A DNA stretch of 52,919 nucleotides from Mesorhizobium sp. LSHC420B00 (lineage in GTDB: Bacteria > Pseudomonadota > Alphaproteobacteria > Rhizobiales > Rhizobiaceae). Position 1 is the stretch's first letter. The number at the start of each line of letters is the position of its first letter. The notes under the pieces were generated by a model. That model had not been told where the DNA came from and ran no database searches. It worked only from the letters and a program-made list of their open reading frames with translations. The position numbers and the translations under genes are program-made. Of this stretch, positions 34,495-43,746 are shown piece by piece. The stretch is taken from positions 129,538-182,456 of the forward strand of contig NZ_AYVY01000006.1 in the NCBI RefSeq assembly GCF_000503055.1, given 5' to 3'.

Positions 34495-35666
34495 AAGGAT
34501 CATCGCTCATTTGGCTGATGGTTTCCAGCGTCATGTATCTGGCGCGCTGCACGGCCCATTCGTCGTTCTGTTCGAGCAGGATCGCGCCAACCAGGCGGAC
34601 GATGGCGTCATCATTTGGGAAGATGCCGACGACCTCGGTGCGCCGCTTGATCTCGCCGTTGAGGCGCTCGATCGGGTTGGTCGAGTGCAGCTTGGCGCGG
34701 TGCTCCTTGGGGAAAGTCATGTAGGCAAGCACGTCGGACTCGGCGTCGTCCATGATTGTCGCCAGCTTCGGCACCTTCGGCCGGATCTGGTCGGCGACGG
34801 CGCGCCATTGCGTGCTTGCGGCCCCGGGCGTTTCCTGGGCGAAGGCGGTGGCGATGAAAGCGGAGACGACGCGGCGCCCGCTCTTGCCGGCATGGGCCAG
34901 CACGTTCCTCATGAAGTGGACGCGGCACCTCTGCCATGTCGCGCACAGCACCTTGGTGACGGCCGCCTTGATACCTTCATGGGCATCGGAGACGACGAGC
35001 TTGACGCCGCGCAGGCCACGGCGGGTCAGCTTGCGCAGGAACTCCGTCCAGATCGGCTCGGCCTCAGACGTGCCGACCTCCATGCCCAGCACCTCGCGCT
35101 GGCCGTCCGCGTTGACGCCGACAGCGATGATGACGACGACCGAGACGATGCGGCCGCCGCGGCGCACCTTCAGGTAGGTGGCGTCGATCCACAGATATGG
35201 CCAGTCGCCCTCGATGGGACTTTCAAGGAACGCTTTGACCTTGCCGTCGATCTCTTCGCACAGCCGGCTGACCTGGCTTTTTAGAGATGCCGCTCATGCC
35301 CATGGCCTTGACCAGGTCGTCGACCGAGCGGGTCGAGATCCCCTGGACGTAGGCCTCCTGGATGACGGCGGTCAGCGCCTTCTCGGCCATGCGGCGCGGT
35401 TCGAGGAAACCGGGGAAGTAGGAGCCCTTCCTGAGCTTGGGGATGCGCAGCTCGACGGTGCCGGCGCGCGTGTCCCAGTCGCGCTCGCGATAGCCGTTGC
35501 GCTGGGCCGTGCGCAACGGGCTCTTCTCGCCATAGGCGGCGCCGGTGGCGGCGCCAACCTCCAGCTCCATCAGCCGCTCGGCGGCAAAGCCGATCATCTC
35601 GCGCAAGAGATCGGAATCCGGAGTCTTCTCCACGAGCGCGCGCAGGTTCATCATGTCGTCGGTCAT
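34465..35666 (-). pseudogene. IS256-family (Mutator-type) transposase, frameshifted
   Basis: The N-terminal part reads [20 protein letters not shown] through AMGMSGISK. The DDE core then continues in another frame ([61 protein letters not shown]). The switch is at an A5 run near 35282; four A's would restore a single frame. A second one-base insertion near 34495 removes the natural stop, which in the corrected frame is at 34465-34467. Probably inactive, unless the A-run supports ribosomal slippage. Confidence 0.85.
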
Positions 35667-35933
35667 CGATGGTTCCTTCGAATCAGGTTGGTGTCAGCAA
35701 CCCGACCTTACCGGCGAACTGTCGATGACCACCGCAAAGCCGCTCGCTCGCTACAGCGCTATCGAGGGCGCGCCCGCGAGCGGCTTCGCTACCGCCGAGC
35801 TACACCACCTGTGGGGACGCGACCCGCGTCGTGCAGACGTTCAGCTTCTAGTTAACGCGTCTTGAAGGCACGAACTCGATAGCCCACTGGACGGCGGGGC
35901 GTGACGCAGGCCCGCCAAGCAGACGCGAACAAA

Positions 35934-36425
35934 CTACCGGGCGGCTGCGGGCAACAGTGAAGCCGTCGTACCGTCAAAACCGGCATGGGCCGGCTCGTGG
36001 CCGGAGCCGCCGCCCGAGATGACCGTGTAGCCCTTCTCGGTGACTGTCAAAGTCACGATCCTGATCCGCGGGTCCAAAAGCGCCTCCAGCAGCTGAGCGG
36101 GGCCCGCCGGTGCGACAAGAATATGGCCGATAGAACCGACTATCCGAAGGCTCGTCTGTTCATCTTGACGACTGACAACTGTGTACAAACCATCTTGGGG
36201 AGCAAGCGCGTCCCGCGTGTCCGAACTCCGGAGCAGGCTGCAATCGCCCCAATCGAGTTGTCCCGCGGCCAGGCAATCATCCGTATAGATTGCCTGATGG
36301 GCCCTGTGCCAGTTGCCGATACCGAGATGCACGATTCCGGGCGTCACACTCCGTCGATCGTACCGAGGAATTTGGACACCGGCTGATGCGAGCGCCAAAT
36401 TGGCGTGAGAAAGACGATTTTCCAT
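35934..36425 (-). pseudogene. Chimera: mannitol dehydrogenase N-terminus joined to DhaK fragment
   Basis: Residues from MENRLSHANL through TVTEKGY match the N-terminal Rossmann part of polyol (mannitol-type) dehydrogenases (SVTPGIVHLGIGNWHRAHQA). From there it switches in frame to VISGGGSGHEPAHAGFDGT, the substrate-loop motif of dihydroxyacetone kinase DhaK, and stops after 15 more residues. This is a recombination junction near 36020 that discarded most of both genes. The product cannot be a working enzyme. Confidence 0.8.
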
Positions 36426-36435
36426 TGTATGCAGC

Positions 36436-36925
36436 TCAATCGAAATGGAGACCACCGTTCATATCGATAACCTCGCCCGTGATGAAACCGGCTAGAGGAG
36501 ACGCGAGGAATGAAACGGTGTGGGCGACTTCTTGAGGTTCGCAAAATCTCCCGACCGGGATTTGAGCAAGCTGGGCCGCGCGCTGTTCGTCGTTGAGCTG
36601 TTCGGAAACCATCGGCGACATTACGTAGGCGGGCGCAATTGCATTCGAGGTCACGCCCTGGCCAGCGGTCTCGCGGGCAATTGAAAAGGTCAGCCCGATC
36701 ATCGCGCTCTTCGAAACTGAATACGCCGTCCCTGCGGTCAAGCCTCCGCTTTTGGCGGCATAGGAGGAGATATTGATCACCCGACCCCACCGTTTCGAGC
36801 GCATCCCTGGAAGAAATATCTGGGCGAGAAGGAATGCGGCTTCTACGTTGACTATGTTGACCCTTCGCCATTCCTCGATCGAGGTATCTGCCATTTTGTG
36901 GTTCGACAGAATGCCAGCATTGCAT
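36436..36925 (-). pseudogene. SDR oxidoreductase lacking its N-terminal third
   Basis: Reads NAGILSNHKMADTSIEEWRR, then GRVINISSYAAKSGGL, then TAYSVSKSAMIGLTFS (YxxxK), and ends FITGEVIDMNGGLHFD. The Rossmann cofactor-binding half that should precede NAG is missing; stops interrupt the frame just upstream, where AT-rich sequence begins. Together with the downstream mannitol dehydrogenase-DhaK chimera it is the remains of a polyol catabolic operon. Confidence 0.75.
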
Positions 36926-37450
36926 TATCAATCAGTGCAAACAATATATAATCCTGGCATCACTTTTGTGAAATTATCAGCTTTATTACTTACCTCTACT
37001 TTCCAATATGCTTTCTGCGTGGGTGAGCGCTTCAAAGGCACCAGGCTTAGGCCAAAACTCCTGGTCCTCAAGAATCGGGACTTGCGGCTAAGTGGCGTGA
37101 CGCCAATAGTAGAAGAAGGCATCCTCGATAGTGGGTGTCGCGATGTAGCGGTCTAGCGACTTGAACCCCCGACATCTGCACCGGAACATTCTGCCGCATC
37201 TTACCCTGTCCGATTTGCAGGTCGCTACTCGCCTTTCCCGAACGAGCCGGCGAGGCAGCTTCCGCACCACGCAACATCTCTTATCTAGGGCAACACGATC
37301 TCTTCATTACCGGATGGTGCGGGATGTGGATTTGTTGTGCCGACTGCAATATGGCCCCGTTTATCGGGACTGAGGCTTGTCGAAACAGTCAACCGTCTGG
37401 ATTTGATATCGTTGTGCTGTTTCGATGCCGACGTTGTCGAGGCCGCGTCT
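36926..37450. other. AT-rich junction and gene-poor stretch
   Basis: 36926-37030 is visibly richer in A and T than its surroundings, suggesting foreign origin or a deletion junction. From 37070 to 37290 the minus strand has a fragment-like frame (RYIATPTIEDAFFYYWRHAT) that could not be assigned. No tRNA was recognised despite a TTGAACCCCCGAC stretch near 37160. Confidence 0.4.
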
Positions 37451-37702
37451 ATGAAGAGTGACACGCTTTCGTACCCACCCCGCGGCCTCTCTCGTGAGGA
37501 AGCAGCGCGCTATGTCGGTGTCGGATCGACACTATTCGACGACATGGTTGCTGACGGCCGCATGCCGAGGCCTAAGCACGTCAACAGTCGCGCGATCTGG
37601 GATCGTGTGGCGCTCGATATCGCTTTCTCCGCCCTGCCAGACAAAGACAATGGTCTGCAACAACTATTGGAGCGGAGCAAACGAGAGCCGACAAGGAGAT
37701 AA
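37451..37702 (+). CDS. AlpA/excisionase-like DNA-binding protein
   Basis: 83 residues from the ATG at 37451. PRGLSREEAARYVGVGSTLF, then DDMVADGRMPRPKHVNSRAI, is the winged-helix MerR/AlpA pattern in which a short helix-turn-helix is followed by a GRMP wing. Such proteins act as excisionases or integrase regulators. It is encoded just before a Cro-like protein and an integrase. Confidence 0.75.
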   Translation: MKSDTLSYPPRGLSREEAARYVGVGSTLFDDMVADGRMPRPKHVNSRAIWDRVALDIAFSALPDKDNGLQQLLERSKREPTRR

Positions 37703-37768
37703 GCAACTACGCACATTGCGTATACGCTGCAGGCGTAGTACAGTCACCGCCTGAGCGGATGAGATGAT

Positions 37769-38020
37769 GTGAACGACAATGAAAAGCTCGCGCGAGAAGT
37801 GAAAGCCTGGCGGGCGAAGGGAGGATTCACCGCCGAGAGTGCAGCCAACGTCTTGGGAATACCGAAACGCACTCTTGAAGGTATAGAGCAAGGTCGGGGC
37901 TTCCCTTACCCGGTACTTCTGCGCGTTGCTATAGAAAGCAAGACCCTTTCGCTTCAGGCAATGCTGGAGGATTCCTCGCCTGTGAAGCAACGGCAGCGGA
38001 AAACTCAAAGTGAGATCTAA
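37769..38020 (+). CDS. Cro/CI-type helix-turn-helix protein
   Basis: 83 residues from a GTG start (37769). NEKLAREVKAWRAKGGFTAE, then SAANVLGIPKRTLEGIEQGR, is a classic helix-turn-helix of the Cro/CI type. The C-terminus is basic and short. Its stop overlaps the integrase start (TAATG), so it is probably translated together with the integrase and may control it. Confidence 0.75.
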   Translation: MNDNEKLAREVKAWRAKGGFTAESAANVLGIPKRTLEGIEQGRGFPYPVLLRVAIESKTLSLQAMLEDSSPVKQRQRKTQSEI

Positions 38021-39209
38021 TGGCCAGACCATTCAAAGATGTCCGCTACCCCGGCGTTTCGTCCCGCATCAAGAACGGAAAGCTCGTCTATCGCTATCGC
38101 GGCAAAGGAATGCCCGAAATTCGGCTTCCTGGCAGACCAGGCGATCCTGAGTTCGAAGCCGCCTATGAACAGGCAACGCAAGGCCAAGGTCAAAAGGCCG
38201 TCATCATTGACTTGCCCGGTCTGGCGTTGCCAAAGACATTTGGTCATGCTGCGCGCCGACTTGAAGCGACGATGGAATGGCTGGACTTCGACGAAGCGAC
38301 GCAGCAGAAGAATGCCCGGCTTATTGAGCGCTTCCTTCAGATGCAGGTCGATCCTGCCTATCCGCTGACTTGGCGCAACACGCCGGTGGAACATCTCGAT
38401 GCCGACCATTTGCGTGCGATTATCGAAAGTGTCTTTGCCACCAACCGGACGGTTGCCAAGCACCTGCTGGTGGCAATCAAGAAGCTCCTATGAGTGGCGA
38501 TCGAAGTTGAGAAATGGATCAAGCCGCAGGACGATCCCTCGCTGTCGATCCGCGTCCGCATTCCAAAATCGACTGCCAATCCCGCCTGGCCGATCGCCAT
38601 TCGTGAAAGTTCGAGGCGCACCATCCAATCGGATCAGCGCCGCGCACCTGCTATGCGCTCGGTTTCTGGCTCGGGAACCGACGCGGCGATATCGCCTCAC
38701 TGGAATGGGACGATTTGGCCCTCGAGGAGATCGAATTGTTCGATGGCTCCTTGGAAACAATCGAAGCCTTCGACTTCCGACAGCAGAAAAATCGCAACCG
38801 TCATGGCGGGCGCGAGATGTTCATCCCTGTTGTGGACAAGCTGGCGCAAGCTTTAGTGCCATTAGATCGCTCTAAGGGTGGGACGGTATTGAAGCACGCC
38901 TATGGGCGTCCGTTCTCCAAAAAGAGCCTCACTGGCATGATGGCACCTTGGAACAAGCAGGCCGGCATCCCGGAGGGCTACACCCTGCACGGGCTGCGCC
39001 GTACCTTCGGCACGTATCTCGCCGAATGCAACATCCAAGCCCGCGCTATCATGGAGGCGATGGGGCATTCTTCAATGACGGTAACAGACCACTATGTGCG
39101 AGAGGCCAATAAGAAACGGATGGCTGTCGATATCGCCCGCGCCATCAACGAGCGGGAAGCCAAACGCGACGCCATGAAGCAACGGATACCTCTGCGCGTC
39201 ATCAAATGA
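38020..39209 (+). pseudogene. Tyrosine site-specific integrase, broken
   Basis: Begins MARPFKDVRYPGVSSRIKNG, with an N-terminal arm- and core-binding region. An in-frame TGA interrupts at 38491-38493 (KKLL-stop-VAIEVEKW), then a frameshift occurs near 38605. The catalytic domain is otherwise whole in the last frame: GNRRGDIASLEW with the first Arg, TLHGLRRTFG with His-x-x-Arg, AMGHSSMTVTDHY with the Tyr nucleophile. Probably inactive. The element it once mobilised would lie next to the att-like segments at 39324 and 43543. Confidence 0.85.
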
Positions 39210-39253
39210 GTGAATCAACCCGACCAAGCGGAGGGTGGCACATCGGCCGCCCT

Positions 39254-39280
39254 TTTTTGGGCCCATAATAGGCCCAAAAA
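39254..39280 (+). terminator. Rho-independent-like hairpin after the integrase
   Basis: TTTTTGGGCC, loop CATAATA, GGCCCAAAAA: a ten-base perfect stem 45 bases after the integrase stop. Because the stem begins with T's and ends with A's it is symmetrical and could work on either strand. Confidence 0.55.
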
Positions 39281-39323
39281 CGTTTTGGGCCGAGGCGTAT
39301 TTTCCTCAATAAAATCAATAGTT

Positions 39324-39433
39324 ATGGTGGGCCCGGAGGGTATTCAGAAAGCCATAAAAATCAATTGGTAAGAGATCAGTGGGACTTCAGAGCATTCAAA
39401 TCTTTTTCAATGTTTTTCAATGTTGTTGTCCCA
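39324..39433. repeat. Att-like segment A
   Basis: TGGTGGGCCCGG at 39324, then TGGGAC at 39380-39385 and its complement GTCCCA at 39428-39433, 42 bases apart. The same layout recurs at 43543-43649. TGGTGGGC resembles the complement of a tRNA acceptor end, a common att core. Role as an attachment remnant is inferred. Confidence 0.4.
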
Positions 39434-39843
39434 CTCAGAAGTGCCTCAGTCCACCAAGCCGACGCACTGAACGCCTCACTCGGAAGGGAGGTTTGCGCAA
39501 GGCGAAAGGAAGATCGCGTCGGTGTGCAGCCTACCTGAGAAAGGTCGCGGTAGCGCCAACTGCTGACGCTCAGCGCGAAGACATCAATGTCCTGTTATGG
39601 GGCCGTCAGAGGACCGGCCGCTTGTCGCGCCAAGAAGCGATAGCAGACATGCAACTAGGTGGTACAAAATCTCTAGCGTGACCCTTTCGAGACATTTGCG
39701 TGCGGCATTTGCGTCTCGAAAGCGGTTCTTTAGTGCTACCAGCACCAACGACCGTCGGCGGTCGTTCAGAACACGGGTTACCGTCTCTAAACCGTATATT
39801 GGACCGGGCAGCCGCCGGAAATTGATCGAATGGAGGTGATCGC

Positions 39844-39939
39844 ATGTCAGGAGGCGTTCAAAAACGACCTACGACCGCGATCTTCATCGCGGCCGTTTTC
39901 ATGGTGTCATTCCCGGCTATGCTGACAAGTTCTTTATGA
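39844..39939 (+). CDS. 31-residue hydrophobic peptide
   Basis: [10 protein letters not shown] followed by [20 protein letters not shown] and L. It is preceded by GGAGGTGATCGC, a near-perfect Shine-Dalgarno four bases before the ATG. The C-terminal two thirds would form one membrane helix. It overlaps the 3' end of the molybdenum hydroxylase gene on the opposite strand. Could be a small membrane peptide or the leader of something lost. Confidence 0.4.
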   Translation: MSGGVQKRPTTAIFIAAVFMVSFPAMLTSSL

Positions 39940-42118
39940 TCGGCAGCTTGCGGATCGTCTTGCCCGTCGCCGCCCGTAGCGCGTTGACGACGGCCGGGCC
40001 GATCGGCGGCACACCCGGCTCGCCAACGCCCGTGGGCGGCTCGTCGGACGGCACAATGTGCACCTCGACGCGCGGCATCTGCTCGATCCTGAGCGGCATA
40101 TAGGTGTCGTAGTTCTCTTGGTCTACGACACCGCCCGTCAGGGTCAGCTCCTCCTGGAGGATCGCGCCTAGCCCGAAGCCGATACCGCCCTCCATCTGAG
40201 CGCGGATCTGGTCAGGATTTATCGCGGTGCCGCAATCTACCGCGCAGACGACGCGGTCGACTTTGAAATCATTTCCATCGTTGAAGGTGATCTCGACCAC
40301 CTCGGCGACATAAGTCGAGAGGCTTTCATGCAGGGCCACGCCGCGGAAACGGCCTTCCGGCAGAGGCTTGTCCCAGCCTGCCTTCTCAGCAGCCAATTTC
40401 AGCACGCCGGCATGCCGTGGATGGTGACCGAGCATCGACATGCGGAAGTCGACCGGATCACGGTTCGCAGCGGCGGCGAGCTCATCGATCAGGGTTTCCA
40501 TTGCGTAAGCGGTGTGGGTGGAGCCTACCGAACGCCACCACAGCACTGGGATGTTCACGTCCGTGGTGGTCAGCTCGACCTTCAGGTTCGGGATCGCATA
40601 GGGCAGGTTGGTGGCGCCCTCTACAGAGGTCGGATCGATGCCGTTCTCGATCATCGCCGCAAAGGGCGAACCGCCCGCGATCGATTGGCCCACGATGTGG
40701 TCATGGAGAGCGACGACATTGCCTTCCTTGTCGAGCCCCGCCTCGACTGCGTGCACATAGGCCGGCCGGTACCGCCCACCCCGCATGTCGTTCTCGCGGG
40801 TCCACTGCACCTTCACTGGCTTGCCGGGTCCCAGTGCACGCGCTGTGGAAACAGCTTCGATAATGAGATCTGCGTCCGAGACCGCTCGGCGGCCGAAGCT
40901 GCCGCCGGTCTTCATCACGTGCAGCCTCACCTTGTCCGGCGTGGTGCCGCCTACTTGAGCGGCAGCCGCCTGATAAAGGTCGGGCATCTGGTGTCCGCCC
41001 CAGACGTCGATGGTGCCGTCTTCGTTGATTCGGGCGGCCGCGTTGAGTGGCTCGATCGAAGCATGGACAAGATAGGGGAATTCGTAGTGCCCTTGGATGA
41101 CTTTCTCAGCACTGGCCAACGCTGCGGGAGTGTTACCGTCGTCGCGCGCGGTGGCCGCGCCCGGATCGTCTGCTGCCTTAGTGTATTCGGCCATGATCTC
41201 GGCCGTGCCGCGCCTTTCGGCCTTCTCTTCGTTCCAGGTCACCTCCACGAGATCGCGGCCCTTGAGCGCCGTCCACATGTCCCTGCCGACCACGGCAATG
41301 CCGCGCGGCGTCTGGACGACATCGACAATGCCGTCGAGTGCCTTGGCCTTGGAGGCGTCGAAGCTCTCGATCTCAGCGCCGAACTTCGGCGGATGGATCA
41401 TAACGGCCGTATTGAGTCCATCCATCTTGAGGTCGATCGTGTAGGTCTGCGCGCCATTGGTCTTGCCGGCGGAATCGTAGCGCTTGAGGCTGTCCGATCC
41501 GATCTGGGCCCACTTGTCGCGCGGCTTTAGCGGCACGTCGTCGGGAACCGGCATTCCCGCTGCGGCTTCAGCCAGGTCACCGAAGCGCGCCTGCATCCCT
41601 GAGGCGTGCGACACGACCCCGGAAGCGACTGTGATCTCGCCGGCTTGCACGTCCCACCGCTGCGCCGCGGCCGCCACCAGCATGGCCCGTGCGGCAGCAC
41701 CCGCCTTGCGATAGCGCTCCCACGACGAGCTCATCGACGTGGAGCCACCGGTTCCCTGCGCGGCCCCGCCCCAGGCGAGATTGCCATAGAGCGCGGTATT
41801 GCCATATCCGCCGACCACGTGGACCTGCGCCCAGGCGCCGTCGAGCTCTTCCATAACCAGGGTGGCGATGCCGAAATAGGAGCCTTGTCCCATCTCGAAC
41901 TGCGACGAGTGGATGACGATTCGGTTCTCCGGTGTGATCTCGACATAGGTCTGGAAGGGGTTCGCCTGGACCGCTGCAGGCGTCGTTTGTGCGTTGGCGG
42001 GCGCGGCCATCATTAGCCGGTAGCCCACGGCGAGGCCCGCGGTGGTGACGGCCGTGCCGAGGAGGAACTGGCGGCGCGTGGGCCCCACGGCATTATGCTT
42101 CGGGAGAAACTGCAACAT
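39917..42118 (-). CDS. Molybdopterin-binding subunit of an isoquinoline 1-oxidoreductase-type hydroxylase
   Basis: A 733-residue xanthine-oxidase-family large subunit of the IorB type. It has a twin-arginine signal ([20 protein letters not shown]), molybdenum cofactor motifs [18 protein letters not shown] and [30 protein letters not shown], and the catalytic Glu in [13 protein letters not shown]. The enzyme hydroxylates N-heterocycles or oxidises aldehydes; substrate unknown. Its 2Fe-2S partner lies three bases upstream but is frameshifted, so activity is doubtful if the shift is real. Confidence 0.9.
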   Translation of the reverse strand: MLQFLPKHNAVGPTRRQFLLGTAVTTAGLAVGYRLMMAAPANAQTTPAAVQANPFQTYVEITPENRIVIHSSQFEMGQGSYFGIATLVMEELDGAWAQVHVVGGYGNTALYGNLAWGGAAQGTGGSTSMSSSWERYRKAGAAARAMLVAAAAQRWDVQAGEITVASGVVSHASGMQARFGDLAEAAAGMPVPDDVPLKPRDKWAQIGSDSLKRYDSAGKTNGAQTYTIDLKMDGLNTAVMIHPPKFGAEIESFDASKAKALDGIVDVVQTPRGIAVVGRDMWTALKGRDLVEVTWNEEKAERRGTAEIMAEYTKAADDPGAATARDDGNTPAALASAEKVIQGHYEFPYLVHASIEPLNAAARINEDGTIDVWGGHQMPDLYQAAAAQVGGTTPDKVRLHVMKTGGSFGRRAVSDADLIIEAVSTARALGPGKPVKVQWTRENDMRGGRYRPAYVHAVEAGLDKEGNVVALHDHIVGQSIAGGSPFAAMIENGIDPTSVEGATNLPYAIPNLKVELTTTDVNIPVLWWRSVGSTHTAYAMETLIDELAAAANRDPVDFRMSMLGHHPRHAGVLKLAAEKAGWDKPLPEGRFRGVALHESLSTYVAEVVEITFNDGNDFKVDRVVCAVDCGTAINPDQIRAQMEGGIGFGLGAILQEELTLTGGVVDQENYDTYMPLRIEQMPRVEVHIVPSDEPPTGVGEPGVPPIGPAVVNALRAATGKTIRKLPIIKNLSA

Positions 42119-42121
42119 GCC

Positions 42122-42579
42122 TCAAGTCTCCAGCCGGTTGGCGGTCTCGTGGATGGCCGCGCGGATGCGATGATAGGTGGCGCAGCGGCAGAGATTGCCG
42201 CTCATCGCCGAATCAATATCATCGTCCGTCGGCTTCCGCGTCTCTGTCAGGAGGGCCACGGCCGACATGATCTGGCCAGACTGGCAATAGCCGCATTGAG
42301 GTACGTCGAACTCGGCCCACACGGCCTGGACCGTTTCGCCGATCTTGCCCGACACGCCCTCAATGGTGGTGATCGAGGCTCCTTCGATGTCGCCGACTGC
42401 GGTCTGGCACGAGCGCGTCGGCATGCCGTTAACGTGAACCGTGCAAGCGCCGCACTGGCAAGGCCGCAACCGAATTTCGTTCCTGTGAGTCCGATGCCGT
42501 CACGGATCGCCCAGAGCAGCGGCATCTCTGGATCGACGTCGAGTGTTCGCGCCTCGCCATTGAGGGTAAATGCGACCAT
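42122..42579 (-). pseudogene. 2Fe-2S subunit of the molybdenum hydroxylase, frameshifted
   Basis: Starts MVAFTLNGEARTLDVDPEMP with a good site (AAGGAG) and reaches GTKFGCG, then continues in another frame with [26 protein letters not shown] and [12 protein letters not shown], the plant-ferredoxin-like and four-helix 2Fe-2S cluster cysteines. One base is missing near 42458. With it restored the protein would be about 152 residues, normal for IorA/CoxS-type subunits. Confidence 0.85.
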
Positions 42580-42816
42580 GGCTTGCTCTCCTTGTCCTGA
42601 GCTGGCTATCTCGTTGCCCCTCCGCCCGGCTAGAAACCGGACTCTTCTTGCTGAGGCATAGCGACCACAGACTAGGATCGCGCAGCTCGAGCAACAAGCC
42701 GCTAGCTGGCAATCGCGAGATCGTGAAGTGGCTCGTGTCGAAAGGCTGGAGGCAACTGAATGTCATTTTTGGGCCGACCGGCCGGTCAGTTTCCGGCTCG
42801 ATGACCTGGTTGGCAG

Positions 42817-43172
42817 TCATTCCGCTTCTAACCCTAAACCCCAGACATGAACTGTAGCAGCATCATAAAAGACGACATCAAGCGGCGATTTTTCGTTGCG
42901 CTGCACCGCTAGCTCGTTCGCGTGGTTCATGATCCGCTGGTTATCCGCGGATGCTGGTTCACCATAGATGCCAACACAGAGCTTGCGAAACTTGCCACGC
43001 GCTATGCGGTTAAGGATGTGGTCGTCATTCGTAGCGAGCGAATGGCCGAAAATGAAGAAGCAATGGCTGGCGGTCTTCACATTCGCGGTGAACTGCTTGA
43101 AGCCTTGGTACAGGTGGGCATTGTGACGGATCTTCGCCTTCTTCTGGGCGCTGGTGGGCTGATGAAGGGCGG
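42817..43172 (-). pseudogene. DUF4917 family protein, C-terminal fragment
   Basis: The minus-strand frame reads KAKIRHNAHLYQGFKQFTAN, then HCFFIFGHSLATNDDHILNR, then KFRKLCVGIYGEPASADNQR, then FYDAATVHVWG, the C-terminal part of DUF4917 proteins (SIR2-like fold, function unknown). Everything upstream of about 43172 is missing. No start codon supports an independent gene. Confidence 0.65.
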
Positions 43173-43746
43173 CTTAGGGTCATGATTTCCGGTTCATCGC
43201 GCTGCAATGACCGATGAGTCACAGACGCCGCATTTCGCGCTAGACCGCAGCTGCGGTATTCTCGATCATACGCTCACCCATCCTATTCGCACCTCGTTGC
43301 CCCCGTTCGCCGCACCTATCGATCGGAGGCTTCCAGCCTCGCGATAGCCGCGCTATGCGGCTGCACACAACCTGACGACGAACAGGAGCAAGATTGGACA
43401 TACAAGCCAGCACAAGATCGCCCTCCCCCTGTCCTTGCTCGTTTTCATGCGAAAATAATCAACTGAGTGCTGCGGGGATAGCGAGGCCGATTTGGCCCAC
43501 TTCAGAGCGAAGTCGGCCATAAGCCATTGACATTAAGCATTTTGGTGGGCGCGGGGTGCTTGGAAAGTCAGAAATATCAAAGGCTTATTCGACAGTGGGA
43601 CTGTGTTGCGTTGCTACGCTCTCCGATCTTTTCCGTTTGATTTGTCCCACCCTGATGCCGATTGCGGTCATTCGCCGCTGCCTTGGTCAATTCCCGATTC
43701 CACAAGCATCCGGTCCTGAGTGGGCAGACGGCCTTCCTAGTGGCAA
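43173..43746. other. Gene-poor stretch before noeJ, containing att-like segment B
   Basis: No coding region is supported. It holds the att-like segment 43543-43649 and otherwise unremarkable sequence. Confidence 0.4.
43543..43649. repeat. Att-like segment B
   Basis: TGGTGGGCGCGG at 43543, TGGGAC at 43596-43601 and GTCCCA at 43644-43649. The 42-base gap between the last two is identical to segment A although the intervening bases differ. Together they bracket the molybdenum hydroxylase and DUF4917 relic. Confidence 0.4.

Larger units (their letters stand above)
34383..35841 (-). mobile_element. IS256-family insertion sequence
   Basis: Bounded by imperfect inverted repeats: on the left (34383-34422) GCACG..CG..TCG.GTCCC followed by GTGGTGTAGCT, and on the right (35802-35841) the complementary GTAGCT/TACACCAC...GGGACGCGA arrangement. 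It encloses one transposase gene transcribed leftward and a further internal inverted repeat of AGCCGCTCGC at 35738-35747 and 35776-35785. An alternative left end lies near 34335 (TACACAGAACCGGACAG), which would place the MpaB C-terminus inside the element. No clear target duplication was seen. Confidence 0.65.

Noticed and set aside
37155..37200. Possible tRNA near TTGAACCCCCGAC
   Set aside because: The stretch resembles the T-arm of tRNAs on the minus strand, but the T-stem does not pair and no anticodon or acceptor stem could be drawn.
40328..41530. 400-codon plus-strand frame
   Set aside because: It lies fully inside the molybdenum hydroxylase gene on the other strand and has no recognisable features.
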